21,020 nucleotides of DNA, taken from positions 1-21,020 of the forward strand of contig CAYJJG010000024.1 of the NCBI GenBank assembly GCA_964370435.1. Reading direction: 5' to 3'. This DNA comes from CALVGQ01 sp964370435. GTDB lineage: Bacteria; Bacillota_I; Bacilli_A; Erysipelotrichales; Erysipelotrichaceae. The position numbers and the translations under genes are program-made. Below, one piece after another: positions 1 to 6,519 of the stretch (its first letter is position 1; each line of letters opens with the position of its first letter). The notes beneath the pieces were generated by a model. The model saw nothing but the letters and a program-made list of their open reading frames with translations, did not search any database and was not told where the DNA came from.

Positions 1-111
1 CACTGAAATACAGTGTTTTAGGTGGTTTTTGAGATAGAATACGCAAAATGAGCATTCGCTTGACACAAGCTATTTTGCTCCTATTAAAGATTATCTAACT
101 AATAAAACACA
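1..111. other. upstream flank without a recognisable gene
   Basis: No convincing gene is visible here. The first bases form a small hairpin (CACTG, loop, CAGTG, 1-15) followed by TTTT, which could be the tail of a terminator for a gene outside the window. A perfect TTGACA at 60-65 lies 16 bases before TATTAA at 82-87 and could be a promoter, but any transcript would meet the hairpin at 112-148 after about 20 bases. The stretch does not resemble the beginning of tldD that should precede the next frame, which suggests a rearrangement breakpoint near 150. Confidence 0.3.
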
Positions 112-153
112 AAGGCACAAACCTTGCTAATTGCTTGGTTTGTGCCTTGTTTT
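112..153 (+). terminator. strong stem-loop, probable intrinsic terminator
   Basis: AAGGCACAAACC (112-123) and GGTTTGTGCCTT (137-148) form a perfect 12-bp stem with a 13-base loop, followed by GTTTT. The T-run is short, so termination strength is uncertain. The 3' arm is open in the same frame as the TldD/PmbA-like gene that follows, so a TTG start at 135 would lie inside the hairpin. Confidence 0.6.
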
Positions 154-185
154 CATATAATCGTCCTTATGCGAGTATCTCCCAA

Positions 186-1562
186 ATGTTAAATGGAGCT
201 GTAGAAGATACTAATAGCGGTGTTATACAAGGATTAGGTATTCGCATCTATAATCAACATGAAGCTATTTATGCTTATACTAATCAATTAGAAGAAGAAA
301 CAGTAATAAAGGCAATAATGGATCTGGCACACTCTAAGGATAAGAAGCAAACTCATTTTGCTAAAGAGCGTCATCAAGGCTATTCATTACGTATGCTTAT
401 CGACGGTAAACTTGGTTATGCTTTTTGTGAGATGACACAAAAGGAAGGTTTGCTTACACTAGTTCAGTGTTGTATCGAAAACACAAAGTCTATTGATGCA
501 ACAAGTGATGTGCAATTTGTTAGCCCACAAGAATATACGACTGTAAATACTTATACTGAACAATTAGCGCGCGTTAGTTTTCAAGAAAAAAGAGATACTT
601 TATTAGAGTTAGAACGTCGATTATTAACTAATGACGAGCGTATTGTTAAAGTTACTTGTAATTATAGCGATACTGTTCGCTGTGTAGAATTATGTAATAC
701 CAATGGATTGGATGTTAGTAGTAAAAGTAATTATGCTACTTTATTAATTCATATTGTTGCTAAAGAAAATGAACAAGCAGTTGTTGACTATGATGTACAA
801 GTTTTATCTGAATTTAAAAAAGAAGATATTTTAGCGGATGTAGAGCGTGTCGTAACTACTGTTTTAAATAAATTAAATCCTACAAGAGTTCCCTCAGGTA
901 GTTATCCATGTATTATTGAAAATAAAGCATTTGCTACTTTACTTCAAACAATGAGTGGGATATTTTCACAAGATAACGTTAATAAAGATTTGTCCTTACT
1001 TAAGGATAAATTATCAAAACCAGTATTTAGTAATAAATTAACACTTATAGATAATCCTCATCTTGAACATGGGATACTAAGTTGTGCTTTTGATCATGAA
1101 GGAAATGCTACAAAGGTTAAATCAGTTGTGAAAGAGGGTATATTAAACTGTTTTATTAATGATCAAAAAAGTGCCCAAGAAGCTAATACTCAAGTAACAG
1201 GTAATGGTTTTAAAGGAAGTTATAATAGTAAAGTTAGTGCTACAATGACCAATCTTTATGTTCAAGAAGGTACTACTACAGTAGAAGATATGATTAAAAA
1301 TATGGATGAAGGTGTACTAATTAATTCCTTCGCAGGACTTCATGCAGGAGTAAACCCATTAATTACTGATTTTTCACTACAATCGTCTGGTTTTTATGTT
1401 AAAGAGGGAAAGATAGTTAAAGCGATTAGTTTAATAACGATTGCTGGTAATTTCATTGATTTGTTAAAGAACATTGATGCTGTAGGTGATGATTTAAAGT
1501 TCTATACAAATATTGGATCACCTTCAATTTTATTTAAAGCCATCGCAGTATCAGGAGAATAA
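186..1562 (+). CDS. TldD/PmbA-family protein, probable tldD-pmbA fusion remnant
   Basis: The last ~395 residues match PmbA/TldE, the non-catalytic partner of the TldD/TldE peptide-processing complex. Family motifs include QGYSLRMLIDGKLGYAF near the front and GLHAGVNPLITDFSLQSSGF, ITIAGNF and a GSPS tail at the end. The ~60 residues before that contain a second, TldD-like N-terminal motif (SGVIQGLGIRIYN, then AIYAYTN). Carrying both copies, and lacking the TldD HExxxH zinc site, suggests a deletion joined the front of tldD to pmbA and removed most of tldD. The frame is open from 135, but that TTG sits inside a terminator stem. ATG at 186 is the next start and has no convincing Shine-Dalgarno. 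The frame is intact, so it may be expressed, but normal function is doubtful. An alternative is an unusual PmbA with an N-terminal extension. Confidence 0.7.
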   Translation: MLNGAVEDTNSGVIQGLGIRIYNQHEAIYAYTNQLEEETVIKAIMDLAHSKDKKQTHFAKERHQGYSLRMLIDGKLGYAFCEMTQKEGLLTLVQCCIENTKSIDATSDVQFVSPQEYTTVNTYTEQLARVSFQEKRDTLLELERRLLTNDERIVKVTCNYSDTVRCVELCNTNGLDVSSKSNYATLLIHIVAKENEQAVVDYDVQVLSEFKKEDILADVERVVTTVLNKLNPTRVPSGSYPCIIENKAFATLLQTMSGIFSQDNVNKDLSLLKDKLSKPVFSNKLTLIDNPHLEHGILSCAFDHEGNATKVKSVVKEGILNCFINDQKSAQEANTQVTGNGFKGSYNSKVSATMTNLYVQEGTTTVEDMIKNMDEGVLINSFAGLHAGVNPLITDFSLQSSGFYVKEGKIVKAISLITIAGNFIDLLKNIDAVGDDLKFYTNIGSPSILFKAIAVSGE

Positions 1563-1564
1563 GT

Positions 1565-1878
1565 ATGCAAGAAAATATAGTACAAGAATCTTATTTTGAT
1601 GGAAAATTGTTTCAGTATGCTGCATTATCCTTACTTTGAGCAATAGTTATATTTTTAACTTTTGGTATTGCATATCCATGGATAGCATGCATAAAATATC
1701 GTTGGGAAGCTAATCATACAGTAATAAATGGTAGAAGACAGTATTTTTATGGCAATGCAATTCAACTTTTTGCTACATGGATTAAATGGTTTTTATTAAT
1801 CATTATAACACTAGGGATTTATGGATTTTGGGTTAATATAGCATTAAGAAGTGGAAAATAAAACATACTCATTTTTAA
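1565..1878 (+). pseudogene. DUF898/YjgN-like membrane protein, broken
   Basis: A start ATG at 1565 has AGGAG at a good distance and lies 2 bases after the previous stop. The translation reads like a short DUF898 (YjgN-type) membrane protein of unknown function: FGIAYPWIACIKYRWEANHT, then INGRRQYFYGNAIQLF, then WIKWFLLIIITLGIYGFWVN. Two lesions break it. Codon 25 is TGA (1637-1639), where relatives tend to have Gly, so GGA to TGA is plausible. The expected C-terminus KKWKIKHTHF-stop lies in another frame (1846-1878), so there is an indel near 1835-1845; the original frame ends at 1861 instead. Other Trp codons here are TGG, arguing against TGA recoding. Confidence 0.8.
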
Positions 1879-1882
1879 AACT

Positions 1883-1942
1883 AAGGAGATACTGATGTAA
1901 GTTATTTTATTAGAAATAGCTTGCAACCTACAAAAACTCTAG
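1883..1942 (+). other. start-stop sequence, possible rplI 5' remnant
   Basis: AAGGAG (1883-1888) is followed after six bases by ATG (1895-1897) and immediately by TAA. Ignoring that stop, the frame reads M-x-VILLEIACNLQKL and then TAG. This resembles the usual start of ribosomal protein L9 (MKVILLEDVKNLGKKG), with a Lys AAA changed to TAA. Only about 15 codons are comparable, so chance similarity is possible. The promoter of the aromatic operon is embedded in the 3' part. Confidence 0.25.
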
Positions 1943-1948
1943 TATAAT
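1921..1948 (+). promoter_or_regulatory. promoter of the aromatic operon leader
   Basis: TTGCAA (1921-1926, four of six matches to the -35 consensus), a 16-base spacer, and a perfect TATAAT (1943-1948). A start of transcription near 1955 would put the leader-peptide Shine-Dalgarno (1961-1965) just downstream. Confidence 0.65.
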
Positions 1949-1972
1949 TATAGATAAGTCGAGGTAATCGAT

Positions 1973-2023
1973 ATGAAAAAATTTAATTTCTGTAACGCAT
2001 ATTACTTTTATTTTATTAATTAG
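1973..2023 (+). CDS. Phe/Tyr-rich leader peptide of the aromatic operon
   Basis: This 16-codon frame encodes MKKFNFCNAYYFYFIN and ends with TAG. It has a Shine-Dalgarno GAGGT (1961-1965) seven bases before its ATG and a promoter just upstream. Seven of 16 residues are Phe or Tyr, including an unbroken run YYFYF at codons 10-14 (2000-2014). There is no Trp. Directly after it lie alternative RNA hairpins, an intrinsic terminator and then aroB. This is the layout of a ribosome-stalling leader peptide, as in the pheA and trp attenuators of enterobacteria: slow decoding of Phe/Tyr codons would report low charged tRNA. That the peptide is translated and regulatory is inferred; the sequence layout is directly visible. 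Confidence 0.8.
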   Translation: MKKFNFCNAYYFYFIN

Positions 2024-2097
2024 GGCATAACCATGTGGTATTGCCCCTTTATTGTGATAGGCGATACTGCAAAGGTAAGAATATATATACCATGCAG
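2023..2097 (+). promoter_or_regulatory. attenuator RNA with alternating hairpins
   Basis: Five segments can pair in overlapping ways. Segment 1 (2023-2032) pairs with 2 (2037-2046): GGGCA/TGCCC plus ACC/GGT around a 2x2 internal loop. Segment 2 (2034-2045) pairs with 3 (2060-2071) over 12 continuous pairs, three of them G-U. Segment 3 (2067-2077) pairs with 4 (2088-2097): CTGCA/TGCAG plus GGTA/TACC. Segment 4 pairs with 5 to make the terminator. Thus 1:2 allows 3:4, which blocks the terminator; 2:3 frees segment 4 and allows the terminator. Segment 1 begins at the leader stop codon, so a ribosome reaching the stop would cover it, while one stalled at codons 10-11 would leave it mostly free. 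Direction of control is inferred. Confidence 0.7.
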
Positions 2098-2116
2098 ATG
2101 GCCTGCATGGTTTTTT
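2089..2116 (+). terminator. intrinsic terminator of the aro attenuator
   Basis: ACCATGCAG (2089-2097) and CTGCATGGT (2103-2111) form a perfect 9-bp stem with loop ATGGC, followed by a six-T run (2111-2116). It stands between the leader peptide and aroB in the same direction, so it can only serve to stop operon transcription early. Its 5' arm is also the partner of the proposed antiterminator. Confidence 0.9.
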
Positions 2117-2133
2117 AATTTTAAGGAGGATTT

Positions 2134-3141
2134 ATGAGAAAAATCATTGTTAATTTAAAAGAGAAAAGTTATCCTATATACCTAAAAAGAGGAATACTTT
2201 ATCAACTAAAAGATTATATAAGCTTAAATCGTAAGGTACTTATCATTAGTGATCAAGGTGTTCCTCAAAAATGGATTGATGTTGTATTAAAACAATGTCC
2301 CAATGTCGAGTGCTTTATAGTTCCACAAGGTGAATGCTCAAAATCCTTTGAATGGTATGAAAAAGGATTACGCTTAATGTTAAAAAAACAATTCAGTAGA
2401 AATGATTTGGTATTAGCATTAGGTGGTGGTGTAGTTGGTGATTTAGCTGGATTTATTGCTTCTAGTTATAAAAGAGGTATTGATTTTTGTCAAATCCCGA
2501 CAACCACATTGTCACAAATTGATAGCAGTATAGGTGGTAAAGTAGCTATTAATGTTGATAAAATTAAAAACTGTGTTGGGGCATTTTATCAGCCACAAGC
2601 TGTATTCGTAGATGCAGATACACTAACGACTTTAGATAATAGACATTTTAATAACGGAATAGTTGAAGCAATAAAAGCAGCTTGTCTAGGGGATATGAAG
2701 TTACTTGAATTAATAGAAGAAGATCTTATGACTAACATTGAAGAAATCTTATATCGAAGTATTCTTTTTAAAAAGAATATAGTAGAACAAGATGAGAAAG
2801 AATTACATATACGAAAAATTCTAAATTTTGGTCATACTTTGGGGCACGGTTTTGAAAGTGCTTATCAACTTTCACAACTTTATCATGGAGAAGCTGTGGC
2901 AATGGGAATGTTAAGAGTAGTTAAAAATGAAAAGATTAAGCAACGACTAATGAAACTATTTGATACACTTAGTTTACCGAGTTATCATGATTATGATATT
3001 GAAGAAGTCTTTGAATATATTTTATTAGATAAAAAAGGTAGTCAAGAAGGCGTTGACATGATTATCATAGAAGAACTATTAAAACCACAGATTATTAACT
3101 ATGTTTGGAATGATGTAAAAAAATTATTGGAAGAGGTATAA
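2134..3141 (+). CDS. aroB: 3-dehydroquinate synthase
   Basis: Second step of the shikimate pathway: converts DAHP to 3-dehydroquinate in the cytoplasm, using NAD and a divalent metal. The 335-residue protein is of usual length. It has the NAD-binding LGGGVVGDLAGF (96-107), the IPTTTLSQIDSSIGGK stretch, and the three expected metal ligands in VEAIK (E178), NFGHTLGHG (H234) and HGEAVAMG (H251). The start has a strong AAGGAGGA close in front. It is the first gene of the operon, directly behind the attenuator terminator, and only one base separates it from aroC, so all downstream genes share its leader control. Confidence 0.96.
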   Translation: MRKIIVNLKEKSYPIYLKRGILYQLKDYISLNRKVLIISDQGVPQKWIDVVLKQCPNVECFIVPQGECSKSFEWYEKGLRLMLKKQFSRNDLVLALGGGVVGDLAGFIASSYKRGIDFCQIPTTTLSQIDSSIGGKVAINVDKIKNCVGAFYQPQAVFVDADTLTTLDNRHFNNGIVEAIKAACLGDMKLLELIEEDLMTNIEEILYRSILFKKNIVEQDEKELHIRKILNFGHTLGHGFESAYQLSQLYHGEAVAMGMLRVVKNEKIKQRLMKLFDTLSLPSYHDYDIEEVFEYILLDKKGSQEGVDMIIIEELLKPQIINYVWNDVKKLLEEV

Positions 3142-3142
3142 G

Positions 3143-4258
3143 ATGAAAAGTACTATTGGAAATATGCTTAAAATTAGTTTATTTGGTGAAAGTCATGGTG
3201 ATGCTATTGGTATTGTTATTGATGGCTTAACATCAGGAATAACTATAGATGAAGCTTTTATAAAAGAGCGCATGGAATTAAGAAAGCCCAAAGGTAACAT
3301 ATCTACCAAAAGAAAAGAGAGTGACGAAGTACATATTGTTAGTGGTGTTTTGAATAATAAAACATGCGGCTCACCACTTTGCATTATGATTAAAAATGAA
3401 GCTCAGCATTCTAAGGATTATGAAAAAACTAAGCATTTAATGCGCCCATCACATGCTGATTATACTGGATATGTAAAATATCATGGATTTAATGATTATC
3501 GTGGAGGTGGACATTTTAGCGGACGATTGACGGCACCGCTAGTTGCTGCTGGAGCACTATGTCTTAGTATGTTAAATAAAAAAGGAATTTTTATAGGAAG
3601 CCACATTGCACAGATAAGAGATGTCAAGGATACTTGTTTTAGTGAAGATGAAGATCTATGTCTTCAACAAATTAAACATTGTAATGAAACCTATTTTGCA
3701 ACATTAAATGAAGAAATAAAAAATAAAATGAAGTTTGTAATAGAAGAAGCGCAATCAAATCTTGATTCTGTTGGGGGAGTAGTAGAAACCGTTGTATTAG
3801 GATGTCCAGTAGGAGTAGGAGAACCTTATTTTAATTCAATTGAAAGTACTTTATCTCATTTAATATTTAGTGTTGGTGCAGTCAAGGGGATAGAGTTTGG
3901 TTCCGGTTTTAATTTAGCTACAATGATGGGATCACAATCTAATGATGCAATGAGCTATGTAAATAACAGAGTACAAACTATGAGCAATCATAACGGTGGT
4001 ATTCAAGGCGGGATTAGTAACGGAATGCCTATTGTAATTAAAACAGCTGTTAAGCCTACACCAAGCATTTATAAGGCACAACAGACAGTAAATATTCAAA
4101 CTAAAGAGAATTGTACGCTTGAAATTGAAGGAAGACATGATCCATGTATTGTACACCGAATCCGTGTAGTATTAGATAGTGTTGTTGCTATTGGTCTTGT
4201 AGATTTATTAATGGAACGTTATGGTATCGATTATTTCAGGGAGAATATGAATGATTAG
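3143..4258 (+). CDS. aroC: chorismate synthase
   Basis: Last step of the common pathway: trans-elimination of phosphate from EPSP to give chorismate, needing reduced FMN. The 371 residues are normal length. Family signatures are present in order: GESHG (15-19), RPSHADYTG, YRGGGHFSGRLTAPLVAAGA, and the C-terminal GRHDPCIVHRIRVVLDSVVA signature. An AAGAGG ribosome site overlaps the end of aroB. The end overlaps the following aroE-aroK gene by 8 bases, implying translational coupling. Confidence 0.96.
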   Translation: MKSTIGNMLKISLFGESHGDAIGIVIDGLTSGITIDEAFIKERMELRKPKGNISTKRKESDEVHIVSGVLNNKTCGSPLCIMIKNEAQHSKDYEKTKHLMRPSHADYTGYVKYHGFNDYRGGGHFSGRLTAPLVAAGALCLSMLNKKGIFIGSHIAQIRDVKDTCFSEDEDLCLQQIKHCNETYFATLNEEIKNKMKFVIEEAQSNLDSVGGVVETVVLGCPVGVGEPYFNSIESTLSHLIFSVGAVKGIEFGSGFNLATMMGSQSNDAMSYVNNRVQTMSNHNGGIQGGISNGMPIVIKTAVKPTPSIYKAQQTVNIQTKENCTLEIEGRHDPCIVHRIRVVLDSVVAIGLVDLLMERYGIDYFRENMND

Positions 4259-5495
4259 AGGATTAATTGGCACTCATTTAACTCATAGTTATTCAAAAAT
4301 AATTCATGAAAAAATTATGAATTATGAATATCGACTTATTGAATTAAATATTAGTGAAGTTGATGCATATTTATCTAAAAAGGAATTTGAAGCCCTTAAT
4401 GTTACAATTCCATATAAACAAACAGTTATCCCTTATCTAGATGAAATTGATGCTCAAGCAAAAGCTATTGGGGCTGTTAATACGATTGTAAATAAAAATG
4501 GAAAGCTTTATGGTTATAATACTGATTATGCTGGATTTATGGAAACAATACGTTACTTCAATATCGATGTTTGTGACAAAAAGGTTATTGTTCTTGGAAA
4601 TGGTGGTGCTAGTAAAGCTGTAATTGCTGTTTTAAAAGATTTAAAGGCAAAAGAAATTATTCTTGTTAAGAAAAACTTAAGTGAAGAAACAATAACCTAT
4701 GAAACTTGTTATCGGCTTCATCACGATGCACAGGTGATTATCAATACGTCTCCAGTAGGGATGAGTCCTCATGTTCATGATTGTCCTATAGAACTATCCT
4801 ATTTTAAATTGCTAGAGAGTGTTGTAGATGTCATATATAATCCACTAAATACGCCCTTATTATTAGCAGCTAAAGAAAAGGGCTGTAAAACTGCTAATGG
4901 TATGGTGATGTTAGTAGCTCAAGCCATTAGAGCTATTGAGCATTTTAATCAAATTAACCTAGATACTATGTGGATAGATAGGCTATATAAACAACTAACA
5001 AAAGACTGTTGTAATATTGTACTTATTGGAATGCCAGGATGTGGTAAATCCACCCTTGGTTCACTCATCGCAGAAAGATTGAATAGACCTTGTATTGAAA
5101 TTGATGCCATGATTACAGAACATATTAATATGCCAATAAGAGAATACATTTTACAATATGGAGAAAAGGCTTTTAGGAGAATTGAAACAGAGATAGTAAA
5201 AAATATTGCCAGCACTACGCATAGTGTAATAAGTTGCGGTGGTGGGGTGATAAAAAATAAAGAAAATATGAGTGCTTTAAAATTAAATGGAAAGATTTTG
5301 TTTATCGACCGCGAACCTTCATTACTTAGCATAAGTATAGAACGTCCTTTATCCCAGAACTATCAAGATATTATGAATCTTTATCATGAGCGTATTGATT
5401 TATATCGATATTATGCTGATAAGATTGTTAAAAATAATGAAGATGTAGAAAAAGCAATGATAAATATATTAAAACTAATAGAAGAAGAGGAATAA
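4251..5495 (+). CDS. aroEK: shikimate dehydrogenase-shikimate kinase fusion
   Basis: A 414-residue two-domain enzyme doing two pathway steps. Residues 1 to about 245 are AroE (NADP-dependent reduction of 3-dehydroshikimate): NVTIPYK with catalytic K56, YNTD with D92, a glycine-rich GNGGASKA loop near 116, and GMVMLVAQA. Residues from about 254 are AroK (ATP phosphorylation of shikimate): Walker A GMPGCGKST (260-268), YGEKAFRRIE, SCGGGV and ERPL in the lid. The usual HSxSP shikimate-binding motif reads HSYSK, a Pro to Lys change. The steps are successive in the pathway, so fusion may couple expression or pass shikimate between sites; channelling is not shown. There is no stop or frameshift between the domains. 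The symbol is descriptive. Confidence 0.95.
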   Translation: MIRGLIGTHLTHSYSKIIHEKIMNYEYRLIELNISEVDAYLSKKEFEALNVTIPYKQTVIPYLDEIDAQAKAIGAVNTIVNKNGKLYGYNTDYAGFMETIRYFNIDVCDKKVIVLGNGGASKAVIAVLKDLKAKEIILVKKNLSEETITYETCYRLHHDAQVIINTSPVGMSPHVHDCPIELSYFKLLESVVDVIYNPLNTPLLLAAKEKGCKTANGMVMLVAQAIRAIEHFNQINLDTMWIDRLYKQLTKDCCNIVLIGMPGCGKSTLGSLIAERLNRPCIEIDAMITEHINMPIREYILQYGEKAFRRIETEIVKNIASTTHSVISCGGGVIKNKENMSALKLNGKILFIDREPSLLSISIERPLSQNYQDIMNLYHERIDLYRYYADKIVKNNEDVEKAMINILKLIEEEE

Positions 5496-5499
5496 AAAA

Positions 5500-6519
5500 A
5501 TGATTATAACTATTAAAAAAGGAACCACACAACAAGAAATTGAAAATCTAAAACAGCAGTTTGTAGGACTAGATATTAGTTTTAATTATTTGCCTGGAGA
5601 GCATCATGATGTGTTTGGTTTAGTGGGTGATACTGCACGCCTAGATGAGCGCAAAATCCAAGCATATGAATGTGTTGAAAATGTTACTCGAATTGCTGCA
5701 CCATATAAATTAGCGAACAGACAATTTCATCCCCAAGATAGTGTTATTAAAGTAGGGCAGATAGCAATTGGTGGTGATAATCCTGTTGTAGTTATCGGTG
5801 GTCCTTGCTCGGTTGAAAGTGTTGAGCAAATACATATTTTAGCTCAAAAAGTAAGTGAATGCGGTGGAGTAATGCTTAGAGGAGGAGCGTATAAGCCTCG
5901 AACTAGCCCTTATGCTTTTCAAGGAATGCAAACACAAGGAATTATTGCTATGAAGGAAGCTGGTAAGCAATTTAATCTTCCTATTGTTTCAGAAATAATG
6001 AGTTCAGATAAAATTGCTGAATTTGATGAACATGTTGATTTAATCCAAGTTGGAGCAAGAAATATGCAAAATTTTGAATTATTAAAAGCATTAGGTAAAG
6101 CTAAGAAACCTATATTGTTGAAACGTGGATTATCTAACACGATAGAAGAATGGATAATGTCAGCAGAATATATTATGGCTAGTGGCAATCCTAATGTTAT
6201 ATTATGTGAACGTGGAATAAGAACTTTTGAGAAATATACTCGCAATACCTTAGATTTAAGTGCTATTCCCGTAATAAAAGAAAGAACACACTTGCCTATC
6301 ATAATTGATCCAAGTCATGCCACAGGAGATTGGAAACTTGTTGAATCTATGAGTTTAGCGGCTGTTGCAGCAGGAGCAGATGGACTTATTATTGAAGTTC
6401 ATCATACACCAGAATGTGCATTAAGTGACGGTGCTCAAAGTTTAAAGCCTGAAAAATTCAAACGTCTTATTGATAAAGTAAAAGCTATAGCACAAGCCAT
6501 AGGTAGGGAAGTTGCATGA
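5500..6519 (+). CDS. aroF: DAHP synthase, type I-beta with N-terminal regulatory domain
   Basis: First committed step: condenses erythrose 4-phosphate and phosphoenolpyruvate to DAHP. Residues from about 75 form the barrel with GGPCSVES (100-107), RGGAYKPRTSPYAFQG, LLKRG and IDPSHATG. The first ~70 residues look like the ferredoxin-like extension of Thermotoga-type DAHP synthases, which in that family mediates Tyr/Phe feedback inhibition; that property is inferred here. It does not resemble the chorismate mutase domain seen on the Bacillus enzyme. AAGAGGA precedes the start. The TGA stop overlaps the aroA ATG (ATGA) and is followed at once by an in-frame TAG. The symbol could equally be aroG or aroA(G), as naming varies. 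Confidence 0.93.
   Translation: MIITIKKGTTQQEIENLKQQFVGLDISFNYLPGEHHDVFGLVGDTARLDERKIQAYECVENVTRIAAPYKLANRQFHPQDSVIKVGQIAIGGDNPVVVIGGPCSVESVEQIHILAQKVSECGGVMLRGGAYKPRTSPYAFQGMQTQGIIAMKEAGKQFNLPIVSEIMSSDKIAEFDEHVDLIQVGARNMQNFELLKALGKAKKPILLKRGLSNTIEEWIMSAEYIMASGNPNVILCERGIRTFEKYTRNTLDLSAIPVIKERTHLPIIIDPSHATGDWKLVESMSLAAVAAGADGLIIEVHHTPECALSDGAQSLKPEKFKRLIDKVKAIAQAIGREVA

Noticed and set aside
60..87. TTGACA/TATTAA as promoter of the TldD/PmbA-like gene
   Set aside because: A strong stem-loop at 112-148 lies between it and the gene, so productive transcription into the gene is doubtful; kept only as a note.
1637..1639. TGA read as tryptophan (mycoplasma-like code)
   Set aside because: Trp codons throughout the window are TGG, relatives tend to have Gly at this site, and the same gene also has a frameshift. 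The only gene stop using TGA (aroF) is backed by TAG, so it does not decide the matter, but overall recoding is unlikely.
1949..2133. T-box riboswitch upstream of aroB
   Set aside because: No T-box core such as AGGGTGGNACC and no specifier-loop architecture; the leader is short and instead contains a translated-looking peptide and alternating hairpins.
4949..5332. 127-codon minus-strand frame inside aroEK
   Set aside because: It is antisense to a well-supported kinase domain, with no ribosome site or family motif; a shadow frame.
5919..6302. 127-codon minus-strand frame inside the DAHP synthase gene
   Set aside because: It is antisense to conserved barrel motifs and has no independent support.
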